Numbered from the stretch's first letter, positions 8,677 through 18,900 are shown. The stretch is 59,326 bases of DNA from an uncultured bacterium (GCA_945947905.1 CAMEZO010000003.1:1-59326), one strand, 5' to 3'. Translations and numbers: made by a program. Notes: a model not told the origin generated them from the letters alone.

Positions 8677-8704
8677 AGCATAGCACGCTCTGCGCGGGAA
8701 TCAA
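8677..8704 (-). promoter_or_regulatory. ilvC promoter
   Basis: On the minus strand, TTGATT (8704-8699), 16 bp, TATGCT (8682-8677) with TG one base upstream. It is divergent from the penicillin-binding protein promoter at 8739. Confidence 0.65.
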
Positions 8705-8738
8705 GGCAAATAATGGAGTATGACAAAAGAAATGAGAC

Positions 8739-8767
8739 TTGCGGGGCGTGCGCGGGTGTGGTAAGCT
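8739..8767 (+). promoter_or_regulatory. Promoter of the penicillin-binding protein gene
   Basis: TTGCGG (8739-8744), 17 bp, TAAGCT (8762-8767) preceded by TGG. A purine-rich AGGAGAGGGAGG follows at about 8781-8792, 15 nt before the ATG, which is rather far for a Shine-Dalgarno sequence. Confidence 0.6.
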
Positions 8768-8807
8768 GGTGCAGGGTCACAGGAGAGGGAGGCCCGAACG
8801 GCAGCAG

Positions 8808-11426
8808 ATGAGCCCGCGATACAAAGCAATGGAGGAGGACCCCGCACCCGAGCACCGGGAACGGGGACGCCGCTATGCGCAGCCGCAGGCCGCCCCGAGG
8901 CCTCGTCTGCAACCCGCGCGCCCCGAGCCGGCCCCGGAGGAGGAGCCGACCCCGCCGCCGAGGGACGAGTACACCGCACCCGCCGCGCCCCGCCGTGCGC
9001 CGGAACCCGCCGCCCCACCGCCCCGGCGCGAGGAAGTGCCGCCCCGCCCCGCCCCCACAGCAGAGCCGCCCCCCCTGCCGGGCTCGTGGCGGGAGTTTGC
9101 GCAGAGCCTCAAACCGGCGGAGGATAACCCGCTGCAGGAGGTCATTCGGCCGCCGAAAAAAGGCATGACCCTGTGGCGCGGCGTGTGGCTGTTCTGCACC
9201 TTCCCCTTCCGCTTCATCTATTTCGTCACGCGCACGCTGCCGAAGGTGATTCTGTGGCCGCTGCGTTTCATCCTCAGTTTTGCCTTTGTTGGCCTCTTTG
9301 CGATGGTCCTCGTGGCCATCATCTACGGCATCAAAGCCGGGCGATACGACATCACCCAGATCCACCGCATGCCCGAGCGCAGCATCGTGCTGGATCGCCG
9401 AGGAGAGGAGGTGGGCACCCTGCACGGGGAGAACCGCCGCAGCATCACGAACCTGCACGCCGAGGTGCCGAGTTATTTTATCGACGCGCTCATCCTGCAG
9501 GAGGACCGCTCCTTCTTTACCCACGGCGGCGTAGATTTTCGCGGTGTGATGCGCGCGGTGGGGCAGGTATTCAAACACCACCGCACCACGCAGGGGGCTT
9601 CCACCCTCACCATGCAGCTGGCCAAGACTACCTACAACCACCGCCGCCGCAACTTCGATGCAAAGCTCACGGAGATGGCCCTCGCTCGGCGTATCGAGTC
9701 TACCTTCGACAAGCAGACCATCCTCACCTGCTACATCAACCGCATTTTCTGGGGCCATACCTTCATGGGACTCAAGCAGGCGGCTGCCGGGTATTTTAAC
9801 AAAACGCCCATGCAGTTGACCCTGGGGGAGGCGGCCATGCTTGCCGGTATCATTTGCAGCCCGAATGTCTTTTCTCCCTATCATGACCACCATGCCGCCG
9901 TGGTGCAGCGCGACAAGGTGCTGAACCTCATGTTCGAGTACGGCAAAATCAGCAAAAATCAGCTGGAGGCCGCGCTCGCCGAGCCGCTCGTGACCAACAA
10001 ACCGGAGCCCCGCGGTACGGATAATTATGCGCTGGATCTCGTCCGCAGCGAGGTGGACCACATCCTCGATATGCTGGAGAAAAATAACCGGGGCATCAAA
10101 GAGGAGACGGTCTATGCCGGCGGGCTGCGGGTACAGACTACCCTGGACCTGGACCTGCAGGACGGCGTGATGCAGGAGCTGGACACGCGTCTGACGGCCA
10201 TGTTCGAGAATAACCGCAAGTACCCGCACCAGACGCGCGTGCAGTTTCAGGCACAGCGAGCCGCCCTCCCCCCGGAGGAGGCGGAGAGGCTGCGTCCGCG
10301 CTACCTGCAGGCGGCCTGTGTTATTCTGGACAACGCAACGGGGGCACTGTTGGCGGTGGTCGGCGGACGCGACAGCGGGGAGTCGCCGCTGAATCGCGCG
10401 GTGCAGAGTCGGCGCCAGGTGGGGTCCATCTTCAAGCCCTTCGTCTATTCCTCCTTCTTCGAGCGCGGAGGGACGGAAAATACCCTTGTATCCGATGACA
10501 GGATTCAGCCCGGGGAGATAGCGGGTGCACGCAACTGGCGTCCCGGGAACTCCGACGGGCGTTTCACGGGACTGCACCCCGCCGGCTGGGGGCTGCTCAA
10601 GAGCCGCAACACCATGACAGTGCGGGTGGGTAACCGCGCCGGGCTCAGCAATGTGGCTACCTACGGGCTTATGGCGGGCTTTCCGCTGGCTACGCGGCCC
10701 AAGGGGCCCACCATCTACCTGGGCACTTGGGAGGCCTCGCCCCTGGAGGTGGCGGGGGCGTTTACCATTTTTGCCAACGGTGGGGTGCGTCCCACCCCGT
10801 TTATCATTGAGAGTATCACCGATGCGGAGGGGCATGTCCTCTGGAAGAATCAGCCGGAGCACCGGCGCGTGTTCTCGCGGAACACGGCTGTGCGTACGTC
10901 GGCCATCTTGCAACAGATTACGAAGCCCGGCGGCACGGCGGGCAGCATGCAGCGGCTGGGGTTCACGGCTCCCTGCGGCGGGAAGACGGGTACGACGAAC
11001 AGTTATAAGAATGCGTGGTTCTGCGGATTTACCTCGGACCTGACAGCGGCGGTGTGGGTGGGGTTCGACCGCCCCGCTACCATTGCGGATCGCGCTTACG
11101 GCGGCACGGTGGCGCTGCCTCTGTGGGTGGGGGCCATGCAGCGCGCGGCGGCGCGTGGGTACAGAATGGGGGAGATACGCACCACCCCGGCGACCGTGCG
11201 CGGGTCGGGGATGCGCCTCTGTCGCAAATCCGGGCTCTTGGCGCACACGGGCTGCGAGCATGCGGGTACGGCTTATTCCGAGCCGCTGGCGGACCCCGCC
11301 AAGCACACCGGGCTCTGCACGGCGCACAGTGCCTACTCGGCAGCGGATGAGGACGACATAGCGGTGGACCCGGACGAGACGCCGGACATCGACGGCGAGG
11401 ATCCGGTGGCCGAGGAGGTGCCGTGA
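8808..11426 (+). CDS. Class A penicillin-binding protein (PBP1-type)
   Basis: An 872-residue bifunctional peptidoglycan synthase. Residues 1-105 are a cytoplasmic tail extremely rich in Pro, Arg and Glu. Hydrophobic segments between about 120 and 175 anchor it in the inner membrane. A GT51 glycosyltransferase follows, with Q-E-D-R-S-F-F-T-H-G-G near residue 230 and G-A-S-T-L-T-M-Q-L. The transpeptidase has the S-I-F-K tetrad near 538, S-R-N, and K-T-G-T-T near 725. A short acidic tail ends it. Start codon 8808 follows the promoter; ATG 8829 is an alternative. The uracil-DNA glycosylase gene downstream has its own promoter. Confidence 0.93.
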   Translation: MSPRYKAMEEDPAPEHRERGRRYAQPQAAPRPRLQPARPEPAPEEEPTPPPRDEYTAPAAPRRAPEPAAPPPRREEVPPRPAPTAEPPPLPGSWREFAQSLKPAEDNPLQEVIRPPKKGMTLWRGVWLFCTFPFRFIYFVTRTLPKVILWPLRFILSFAFVGLFAMVLVAIIYGIKAGRYDITQIHRMPERSIVLDRRGEEVGTLHGENRRSITNLHAEVPSYFIDALILQEDRSFFTHGGVDFRGVMRAVGQVFKHHRTTQGASTLTMQLAKTTYNHRRRNFDAKLTEMALARRIESTFDKQTILTCYINRIFWGHTFMGLKQAAAGYFNKTPMQLTLGEAAMLAGIICSPNVFSPYHDHHAAVVQRDKVLNLMFEYGKISKNQLEAALAEPLVTNKPEPRGTDNYALDLVRSEVDHILDMLEKNNRGIKEETVYAGGLRVQTTLDLDLQDGVMQELDTRLTAMFENNRKYPHQTRVQFQAQRAALPPEEAERLRPRYLQAACVILDNATGALLAVVGGRDSGESPLNRAVQSRRQVGSIFKPFVYSSFFERGGTENTLVSDDRIQPGEIAGARNWRPGNSDGRFTGLHPAGWGLLKSRNTMTVRVGNRAGLSNVATYGLMAGFPLATRPKGPTIYLGTWEASPLEVAGAFTIFANGGVRPTPFIIESITDAEGHVLWKNQPEHRRVFSRNTAVRTSAILQQITKPGGTAGSMQRLGFTAPCGGKTGTTNSYKNAWFCGFTSDLTAAVWVGFDRPATIADRAYGGTVALPLWVGAMQRAAARGYRMGEIRTTPATVRGSGMRLCRKSGLLAHTGCEHAGTAYSEPLADPAKHTGLCTAHSAYSAADEDDIAVDPDETPDIDGEDPVAEEVP

Positions 11427-11461
11427 AGCAACCGTTGAAGGGCCCCTGTCAGGCTCCGTGC

Positions 11462-11490
11462 TTGACCCGGCGGCGGCCTTCTGCTACCAT
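11462..11490 (+). promoter_or_regulatory. Promoter of the uracil-DNA glycosylase gene
   Basis: TTGACC (11462-11467), 17 bp, TACCAT (11485-11490) preceded by TGC. The predicted 5' UTR before ATG 11503 is only about six nt. Confidence 0.7.
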
Positions 11491-11502
11491 AGGGGCAGCG
11501 CG

Positions 11503-12441
11503 ATGAATACACTCCACCTGGTCACCGAATACCTCCGTGCCCTGCAAGAGCAGGGTACCGGGTATGTGCAGGTGGATGACGAGGCGCGCGGCATCCTGCG
11601 TCAATGGATGCAGGCAGCCAAGGCCAACCGCCGTGCCGCTCGTCCGGGGGAGGCGCCTGCCGCAGAGCCGCCCCGACCGATTAAGGCACCCGAGGCGTCC
11701 GAGAAGCGCGGCCCGCTTCTGTCGCTCTTTGAGGAGGCCCGCGCCGGGGCTGCGGATGATGCTGAGGGCGAGGAGGAGATCATCCCCTTTTTTCGTCCTC
11801 CGGGCGATACCCCCGAGCAACGCTGGCAGAGCTTTGACGCGATGCTTTCCGCTTGGCGGCCCATTCTTTCGCTCGGCACCCTGCGCCGCACGCCCGTGCC
11901 GGGCTGCGGGAACCGAAACGCGGATATCATGTTCGTGGGGGAGTACCCGAGCTACGAGGACGAGGCGGCAGCTACACCTTTCCGATCCGCCGCCGGGGAT
12001 AAGCTGGATGCCATGCTGCGCGCCATGGGGCTCACCCGCGCGGCCATTTACCTCACTCTCCTGGTCAAGTTCCGCCCTCTTCAGCAGAACCAAACCACCC
12101 AGACCCGCCCCCCCACGGCCCGAGAGATTGCCTTTAACCTCCCCATCCTCGAGACGGAGATCAACCTCGTGCGCCCCAAGGTGATCGTTGCGCTCGGCGT
12201 CATCGCCGCCCGAGGGCTCCTCGGCCACTCGGACCTCCCCCTTTCCTCCTTCCTCTCCCGCCACTGGTCCTTCAACGACATTCCCGTCGTCGTAGCACAC
12301 CACCCCAGCTACCTCCTCCGCACCTTCAACCTCCCCGAACGCCGCCGCCTCTGGGAAGAAATGCTCTTCGTCATGCAAACCGCCGGCCTCCCCATCTCCC
12401 CCACCCAGCGTAACTTCTTCCTACCGAAGGCAACTGCGTAA
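11503..12441 (+). CDS. Uracil-DNA glycosylase superfamily protein (family 4/5-like)
   Basis: A 312-residue protein whose C-terminal two thirds match the uracil-DNA glycosylase fold: F-V-G-E-Y-P-S-Y-E-D-E (compare G-E-A-P-G-x-x-E-D), A-G-D-K-L-D-A-M-L, a central V-A-L-G-x-x-A strand and V-A-H-H-P-S-Y-L-L (the H-P-S active-site loop). It would remove uracil from DNA to start base excision repair. The N-terminal ~100 residues are charged and Pro/Ala-rich. The iron-sulfur cysteine set of family 4 is not obvious; only one Cys lies near the expected position, so activity or cluster binding is uncertain. The start at ATG 11503 is set by the promoter. Confidence 0.85.
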   Translation: MNTLHLVTEYLRALQEQGTGYVQVDDEARGILRQWMQAAKANRRAARPGEAPAAEPPRPIKAPEASEKRGPLLSLFEEARAGAADDAEGEEEIIPFFRPPGDTPEQRWQSFDAMLSAWRPILSLGTLRRTPVPGCGNRNADIMFVGEYPSYEDEAAATPFRSAAGDKLDAMLRAMGLTRAAIYLTLLVKFRPLQQNQTTQTRPPTAREIAFNLPILETEINLVRPKVIVALGVIAARGLLGHSDLPLSSFLSRHWSFNDIPVVVAHHPSYLLRTFNLPERRRLWEEMLFVMQTAGLPISPTQRNFFLPKATA

Positions 12442-12649
12442 AACAGGCCCCGCCTAACCGAGTCAGGAGCGGTGCGGAACTCCGCCGCGATTACATCACG
12501 CTGTAGCAGTCATCTTTCTCCGTCTTGCCACCCTTATGGTGTGTATTCGTTCGATACTGTGATGATTCGAATCTCTGGCCCGAAGAGTCGGAGAAATGCA
12601 GCACACAATCAGAATGCTCCGGCCATGGATGTGGATTAATAATTTGCGC
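12442..12649. other. Intergenic stretch without a gene
   Basis: This stretch separates the uracil-DNA glycosylase gene from the McrBC island. A+T content rises from about 12540 onward. I see no open frame, terminator or RNA gene that I can support. Confidence 0.5.
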
Positions 12650-12678
12650 TTGACAAGTCTGTGAAAAGGAGCTATATG
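12650..12678 (+). promoter_or_regulatory. mcrB promoter
   Basis: TTGACA (12650-12655), 17 bp, TATATG (12673-12678). The transcription start would be near 12685, so ATG 12686 could be used as a leaderless start instead of ATG 12680. Confidence 0.6.
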
Positions 12679-12679
12679 T

Positions 12680-14791
12680 ATGAGCATGACATCTCCTTCC
12701 GATAGTGATACACAGCCGGCCGACAAATCCGAACAGTTTGACTGGGTTGGAATATACAGCAGATTTGCGGACCGACTTCTTGACTTTGAGAATGATCGGC
12801 CTGCGCTCATTGCATGCATCAGACGCGCCTTTGAGGCGGCAAAAATGGATTTGCCAACGTTAGAACAAAAGGGTTCAGAGCTCCTTGATATCTGCCCTTT
12901 TACGGTTATTGCTCTGTTCAACAAACAGATGAAAAGAGAGAAGCGGAGTATCATCCTGGAACACCTTCAGAAGGAGCTCGACCTCCCGGTCGAGAGTCCC
13001 GGAAATTTTGACGGCATACCTCTTTTGAATCCGCAAAGGGCCACTTTCTATTGGTTTGCCGAAGAACGCGGAGAAAATGATATAGACACTCTCTGGAAAA
13101 TGTTTCGCATAGCAATCACTTATGCTGATCGCCCCGACACGGAGACAAGGAGAGAATTCATCGAACTCTATGATCGCTGTATAAAGCAACGAGGAGTCAA
13201 GGTCAATTTGAGTATGGGGTTATATTGGATTCGACCAACTTGTTTTCTCGGCTTGGATAAATATAATCGTCTCTATCTGCAGAACGCAGGTATTTTTGAG
13301 GAAGTGGCTGATGAATTGTCCAAGGATGTTCTCAATGGAGAAAAATATTTGTATATTATTGATCGGATACGCAAAAAACTTAATCAGGATGAGACCTACC
13401 GAGACTTCGTAGACCTCTCGCAGAAGGCATGGCTTGCATCCAAGGACACCAAGGCAGATAAGAAAGGTCAGAAGAAGCTGCAGGAGCTTGAGGTGCGGCA
13501 GGTAACGGTTAAGGACGGTGTCTACACAGCTAATATCGACATCACCACAGAAGAGTGGAAGCAAATGCTGCAAAATCCGGATGTGTTCTATCCACCTGCC
13601 CTCGAGATGGTATTAGATTGGTATCATCAACCCGAACACAGAGGAAGCAATAAGGATGTAATGCGCGAAACGCATCCAACCTACAAAGGAACACCCTACA
13701 ATGGCATCGTGAAATCCTTAGGAAAACGAATCATTCGGTTTTTGAGACGTTTTGAACTGCGTGATTCCCAAAGCGAGGGTCCTACATATTGGATCCTCCC
13801 CTTCGAGGGCTGGTATGGCGAAAAGCATTTTATATGGAAGTTGAGGGACGAGCTGGTGCAGGCGATTGAGGAACTGCATCTGGATGACTCAATCCCCTCT
13901 GCTATTGAGTCGGATGAGGCTATTGAGGAAGAACCTCAAGGAGAGAACCTGACCTCCGAGCCCTACACAGAGGCGAATTTCCTAGAAGATGTCTACCTTG
14001 CCCCTGAACAGTTCCGCGAACTGAAAGAACGACTTCTGCGCAAAAAGAATATCATTCTGCAGGGTGCGCCGGGTGTGGGCAAAACCTTTTGTGCGAAACG
14101 CCTTGCATGGGCTATTCTCGGCAGCAAGGATAACGCCCGAATCGAGATGGTTCAATTCCATCCCAATTACAGCTACGAGGACTTCATGCTGGGATACCGG
14201 CCCGAAAAAGACGGATTTGAATTACGACCCGGCCCCTTTTATCGCTTCTGCAAAAAAGCGGAAGCCGACCCGGAGCAACCCTATATTTTTATTATTGACG
14301 AGCTGAACCGTGGGAATCTCAGCAAAATTTTCGGTGAACTATTCGTGCTTCTGGAAGACGGCTATCGAGATATGCCCTTGCGACTGATGCACGGTGATGA
14401 GTTATTCTGTATACCCAAAAACCTTCTGCTGATAGGCATGATGAGCACCGCAGACCGCAGCTTGGCTTTGGTCGATTATGCACTGCGTCGCCGCTTTACT
14501 TTCTTCGAGCTTGAGCCTGCTTTTGATTCCGACGGTTTTATCAAATGGCGCAAACAAGTCGGAAGTGTGCGGCTTGATCGCCTCGTTGAGGAGGTCAAGT
14601 GTCTCAACCTTGAGCTGGAGAGCGGGTGGCGCATCGGGCATAGTTTCTTCTGTGAGCACGGAACTCCGAGTGATGCCGACCTGGCCACGACGGTACGTCA
14701 CGAACTCATCCCCCTGCTTCGAGAATATTGGTTCGATGAGCCCGACAGGGTGCAAAAATGGGAGGAACGTCTTACCCATTTTCTGCAATGA
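12680..14791 (+). CDS. mcrB: McrB-type AAA+ GTPase of a modification-dependent restriction system
   Basis: A 703-residue protein with a ~420-residue N-terminal part of unknown specificity, expected to recognise modified DNA, and a C-terminal McrB AAA+ motor. Walker A is G-A-P-G-V-G-K-T near residue 460 and Walker B is F-I-I-D-E-L-N-R-G-N. The McrB signature M-N-x-x-D appears as M-S-T-A-D-R-S with Asn replaced by Ser, followed by A-L-R-R-R-F. With McrC it would cleave DNA carrying modified cytosine. The gene is visibly A+T-richer than its neighbours, which suggests transfer. Its stop overlaps the mcrC start (ATGA). ATG 12686 is the alternative start. Confidence 0.88.
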   Translation: MSMTSPSDSDTQPADKSEQFDWVGIYSRFADRLLDFENDRPALIACIRRAFEAAKMDLPTLEQKGSELLDICPFTVIALFNKQMKREKRSIILEHLQKELDLPVESPGNFDGIPLLNPQRATFYWFAEERGENDIDTLWKMFRIAITYADRPDTETRREFIELYDRCIKQRGVKVNLSMGLYWIRPTCFLGLDKYNRLYLQNAGIFEEVADELSKDVLNGEKYLYIIDRIRKKLNQDETYRDFVDLSQKAWLASKDTKADKKGQKKLQELEVRQVTVKDGVYTANIDITTEEWKQMLQNPDVFYPPALEMVLDWYHQPEHRGSNKDVMRETHPTYKGTPYNGIVKSLGKRIIRFLRRFELRDSQSEGPTYWILPFEGWYGEKHFIWKLRDELVQAIEELHLDDSIPSAIESDEAIEEEPQGENLTSEPYTEANFLEDVYLAPEQFRELKERLLRKKNIILQGAPGVGKTFCAKRLAWAILGSKDNARIEMVQFHPNYSYEDFMLGYRPEKDGFELRPGPFYRFCKKAEADPEQPYIFIIDELNRGNLSKIFGELFVLLEDGYRDMPLRLMHGDELFCIPKNLLLIGMMSTADRSLALVDYALRRRFTFFELEPAFDSDGFIKWRKQVGSVRLDRLVEEVKCLNLELESGWRIGHSFFCEHGTPSDADLATTVRHELIPLLREYWFDEPDRVQKWEERLTHFLQ

Positions 14792-15834
14792 TTCCCATTC
14801 GTAACATTTACTACATGCTCGCTTATGCCTTTGATGAATTGGGGAGACCTGATTATCATCGGTGCCGAACCGAACCCTTTACTCATGCGGTAGACCTATT
14901 GTCAGCCATTTTGGTCTGCGGTATAACAGCGCAACTCAAACGCGGCTGTGCACGTGATTATCGACCCGAGGTTGAGCGCCTCCCCGGGGTACGCGGTCGC
15001 ATACTTACCGAAGAGACCATACGAACGCGGGCTATTCTCTACCGCGAGTTTGTCTGTGAGCATGATCTTTTCGATGAAAATTGCTACCCCAATCAGGTTC
15101 TCAAAACAGCCATGCTGCGACTCATGGCTCCTGATTTGCGTTCTGAAGTACCGGACGAACGCAGATTGGAATTGAGACGCCTGCTGGGTTATTTCAGCAG
15201 AGTGGATGAATTGTCCTACCGGCATATTGATTGGAAGCGCCTGATAACGTGTCGGTATTCAGGCTATACTTTCCTGATGAATATTTGCGAGATGATATGC
15301 AAGGATTTACTGCTTACTGAGGAAGACGGTTCAGTATTCATGCGGCATCTGTTTACAGAGGAAAAGGAGAAATGCCACCTCTATGAGAAATTCATCCGAA
15401 ACTACTTTAAGCGAGAGCACCCGATGCTGCGTTCGAGTGCGAAGTACATTCCATGGGCCTTACAAGGCCTTCCGGATGCCCTGTTGCCCACGATGAAGGC
15501 TGATGTCGTTTTGCGGTTCGGGAGACGTACCCTGATTATCGATGCAAAGTACTACGGGAAAAATACAAGTGAGCAGCACAATACCAGGAAGTTGCACAGC
15601 GCTAATCTATACCAAATATACACATACGTCGACAACTATCGCAAGACACATCCCGATGAGCAGGTAAGCGGCATGCTGCTTTACGCCATGACAGAGGAAT
15701 CAATGCAGCCGGATGCTCAACTTGACCTCGTGGATGTACCCCTGTCGAGCCGCTCTCTGGACCTCAGCCGTGACTTCTGCCTCATTGCGCAGCAGTTGAA
15801 TGCTATCGCTTGTTCATTGATTCCCGATAATTGA
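14788..15834 (+). CDS. mcrC: McrC-type nuclease subunit
   Basis: A 348-residue McrC-like protein with the typical opening I-P-I-R-N-I-Y-Y-M-L-A-Y-A and a C-terminal PD-(D/E)xK nuclease core: A-D-V-V-L with the conserved Asp, then L-I-I-D-A-K-Y-Y. It should form the nuclease partner of the McrB GTPase. Coupled translation through the 4-nt overlap supports a two-gene operon. Base composition matches mcrB and differs from the flanking genes. The gene ends 66 bp from the convergent alpha-2-macroglobulin gene. Confidence 0.9.
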   Translation: MIPIRNIYYMLAYAFDELGRPDYHRCRTEPFTHAVDLLSAILVCGITAQLKRGCARDYRPEVERLPGVRGRILTEETIRTRAILYREFVCEHDLFDENCYPNQVLKTAMLRLMAPDLRSEVPDERRLELRRLLGYFSRVDELSYRHIDWKRLITCRYSGYTFLMNICEMICKDLLLTEEDGSVFMRHLFTEEKEKCHLYEKFIRNYFKREHPMLRSSAKYIPWALQGLPDALLPTMKADVVLRFGRRTLIIDAKYYGKNTSEQHNTRKLHSANLYQIYTYVDNYRKTHPDEQVSGMLLYAMTEESMQPDAQLDLVDVPLSSRSLDLSRDFCLIAQQLNAIACSLIPDN

Positions 15835-15844
15835 CGACGCAAAA

Positions 15845-15878
15845 GCGCCCGCTGAGGCGTGGGGGCGACAGCGGGCGC
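15845..15878 (-). terminator. Terminator of the alpha-2-macroglobulin gene
   Basis: A 10-bp perfect stem (arms 15845-15854 and 15869-15878) is followed on the minus strand by CTTTTGCG. It may also stop mcrC transcripts arriving from the other side. Confidence 0.7.
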
Positions 15879-15900
15879 GGGGTGGGTAGGCGGTGGGGTG

Positions 15901-18900
15901 TCAGTGGGACTCGATGCGCGTGTTGGGCGAGAGGCCGTAGGTCTGGGGCTCGTACATGAGCTGGGCCTCGGCCGGGGGGGCCATGGAGGTGCCGGCGCGT
16001 TTGACACGGGCGTAGTAGCGCATGTTCAGGAGGTCGCGGCCGCCCCACTTGGTGCAGAAGCCGCGGACTCGCTCCGGGAGGAACTCGCGGTGGTCAAACC
16101 AGAAGCTCCAGGGCGACCACTCGAGGCCGGCGGCTTGGGAGGGCACGTTCGGGTTGATGGCCTCCATGCAGGAGGGCAGGTAGTCCTCCAGCACGAAATA
16201 GCGCAGCTCGTCCGCCACCTTGGCGCAGGTGAGGGTGACGCGCACCACATCGCCGACCTGATAGGAAGTTGCGGGACGCCAGACGCCGTCCGCATCCTTC
16301 TTCTCGTACAGGCGCGTGATCTGCAGCCCCTTCTCCGTCACGCCGGGGTAGTCCGACTTCTCCGGCGTGGCCTTCACCTTAACGGTAGCGTAAGCCGTTC
16401 CCGAAGCGACCTTGTAGGCAGCCTTCACCTCGCGGAGCGTACCGGAGAAGCGGAAGGACGTCGCACCGTTATTCAGCGTCACCACTGACCCGTCCGGCAA
16501 GGCGAGCGAGGCAGAACCGGCATCCTTCGGCATACTCTGCACATACTCATAGAGCGCGATCATCGCCCAACCGCTCTGCCAGGTCGTGTTGTGGCGGTAG
16601 TCATGCCCGTGGCTGCGCATCCACAGCAGGAACGCCTCGTGGCGCCTCGTCGGCTCCGTGAGCAGGGCGCGGAGGAGTCGCAGCTCCGGCTGCACCGAGC
16701 TGCAGAACCAATCCGCCTCATCCCCCTTCCGCGACAGCGCGCGCAGCATGATGTCCCTATCCCCCAGCGCGCGACCGAGGGCATAGAGCGTCGACGTGCT
16801 CCACAGGTACTTCTTCTGCTGCTCCAGGGCGGACAGCCGCTGATACTCCTTCTTCAGGTAGCTGCGGAGGTCCGGCATCAGCCCCTCCGGCAGCGTGTAG
16901 CCCTGCTCCTTCGCCATGGTCAGCACCATGGCTGCATGAGCCGAGGCCCAGAAGCAAGACTCCCGAGCATCGCCCCAGTAACTGAGCCCTCCATCCGGAC
17001 GCTGACGCTCCGCCAGCCGCTTGACGGCATCGTTCACCACCTCGACCACCTTCTGCTGCGGCGTCTCCGCCAGCTTGGGACAGAAGGGAGCCAAGCGGTC
17101 ATAGAGCAGCCAAGGCAGCAGCCCGGTAGCCGTCTGCTCCGTGCAACCGTAGGGATAGCCCAGCGCGTAATCCGCACAGCCGGCCAGGTGCAGCAGAGGA
17201 TTCGCCGAGAAGACCACCTCCATCTCCGCCCGCGGGGTACCCACGAGCTCCGGCGCGATGAGCGACACCGCATCCAGCGTCTTGCCGTCCTCCAGCACCA
17301 AACGGTGAGCCTCCTTGAGCAGCGGCGCGGGGAAGCGCACGTTGAAGCTTCCCTGCACGGCATCCTGCCCCGGCTTGCCCTCGGCCACCCAGTTGAGCTT
17401 CGTCTCGCCCTCCGCAGCAGCGGTGTAGTCAAAGTACACCGTACCGGCCACACCGGGAGCCAGGCGGATTTCCTGCGGCGCGTCACTGCCCTCCAGCGTC
17501 ACGCGCCAGGTGGCTTCCTCCTCGGTGTTATTAGCAATAGTCACGGGCAGACGCAGGGTGTCGCCCACGCTCATGAAGAGCGGGGTACCCGGCGTGAGCA
17601 TCACGGGACGATTGACGAGCAACTCCCCGGTCTGCGAACCGAAGCACGCACCGCTGACATCCGCCGCGCAGGCAAACACGCTGTAGGTCGTCAGAGTATC
17701 CGGCACCTTGAAGTCCACGGCAAAATGCCCGTCGGCATCCGTCTTCACCCATGCCTTCCAGACCGCGACCGGCTCGAAGTTCGTGCGCAGACGCGGCTTG
17801 GGCGCGTCTGTCCCCTCCTCGATAGCCTCGCCTTCATCATCCTCAGAGGCGTCGCATTCGTACGCTAAACCCTCATCCTCCTCCTCTGCTACTCTTGAAG
17901 CTTTCGCACATGCCGGGGCGATGCAGTTTGCCACCGGCGCGGGCGCACACTCCATCATCGCCATGTCGCAATCATCGGACTCCTGCTTGCCATAGCAATT
18001 CTGACTCGCCCCGAGCAGTCTTGCACGCCTCCGATACACTCCTCCGGTGACGAGCCTGCCGCCGGAACCGGGGCGATCCGGAGACAGCATATAGGTGATA
18101 TCCGGCTTGGACACCAACTGTCCCATCCACACATTCGGCATCACCGCAGGCGCCGAGAGTGTACCCTCGGTCGCATGCACCGCCATGTAGGGCTGAGGAC
18201 GGTAATAAGGCATGTCGAAAGAGGGCCTGTAGGGGTTGGGATAGAAGTGCCTGACCAGATCCGGAGCCTTCGTGCTGCTCCCGCTCACGCTCAGCATCCC
18301 TTTGTCCACGGCATACAGCATCACCTCCGCCGAGACAGGCGAGCCATTCGGCGCGCAGACAAGGCCCTCCACATGCACATCCGCCCCCGGCAGCACCGAG
18401 GTACCCGGCAGGGAAAGCTGCAAGCCCAGGGTCTTGCTCAGGCGGGGCACGTTTACAGAGGCTCTGCCCGACTCAAAGCCGGTGTAGAATCCGGAAGCAT
18501 CCTTGAGGGGCTGTACCACCATGAGGGACACATCCCCCTCATCGGCGAGCTCCAGCGGCATGTCCACCGTGGTCTCACCCTCGGCAAACTCTCGGGGCTC
18601 CACCTTCATTCCGCTCCCACCGTTGCGCACCAGGAAAGCCGGGCCGGCTGCGCGAATCAGCAGCTTCGCACGAAGCCCGCGCTCCACGGCAGCCACATCC
18701 CGAGGCGTCCCGGGACGCGCGGCAGAGGTCTCACCCGTGTAGGTCAGCTCGGTAATTTCCGGCTCGGGGAGCTTCTCCTCCGGCTCGCGATAGTAGCGCC
18801 ACATGGGGTGCAGACTCTGCTCCAAACGCATGGCACGCCCGGCGGCATCCGTACCGGTAAGCTCCACACGCAGGTCGCTGAAGTTCTGTTTGTCCGGCAG

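Noticed and set aside
7641-11327. A 1228-codon minus-strand open frame and a 235-codon frame opposite the AsmA-like gene, plus many other long antisense frames
   Set aside because: They are antisense shadows produced by high G+C. Only the ilvC part (7641-8621) encodes a recognisable protein; the rest is opposite the penicillin-binding protein gene.
12530-12605. A possible tRNA-like sequence (GATTCGAATC and a TCTCCG/CGGAGA pairing)
   Set aside because: No acceptor stem, anticodon arm and T arm can be placed together in either strand.
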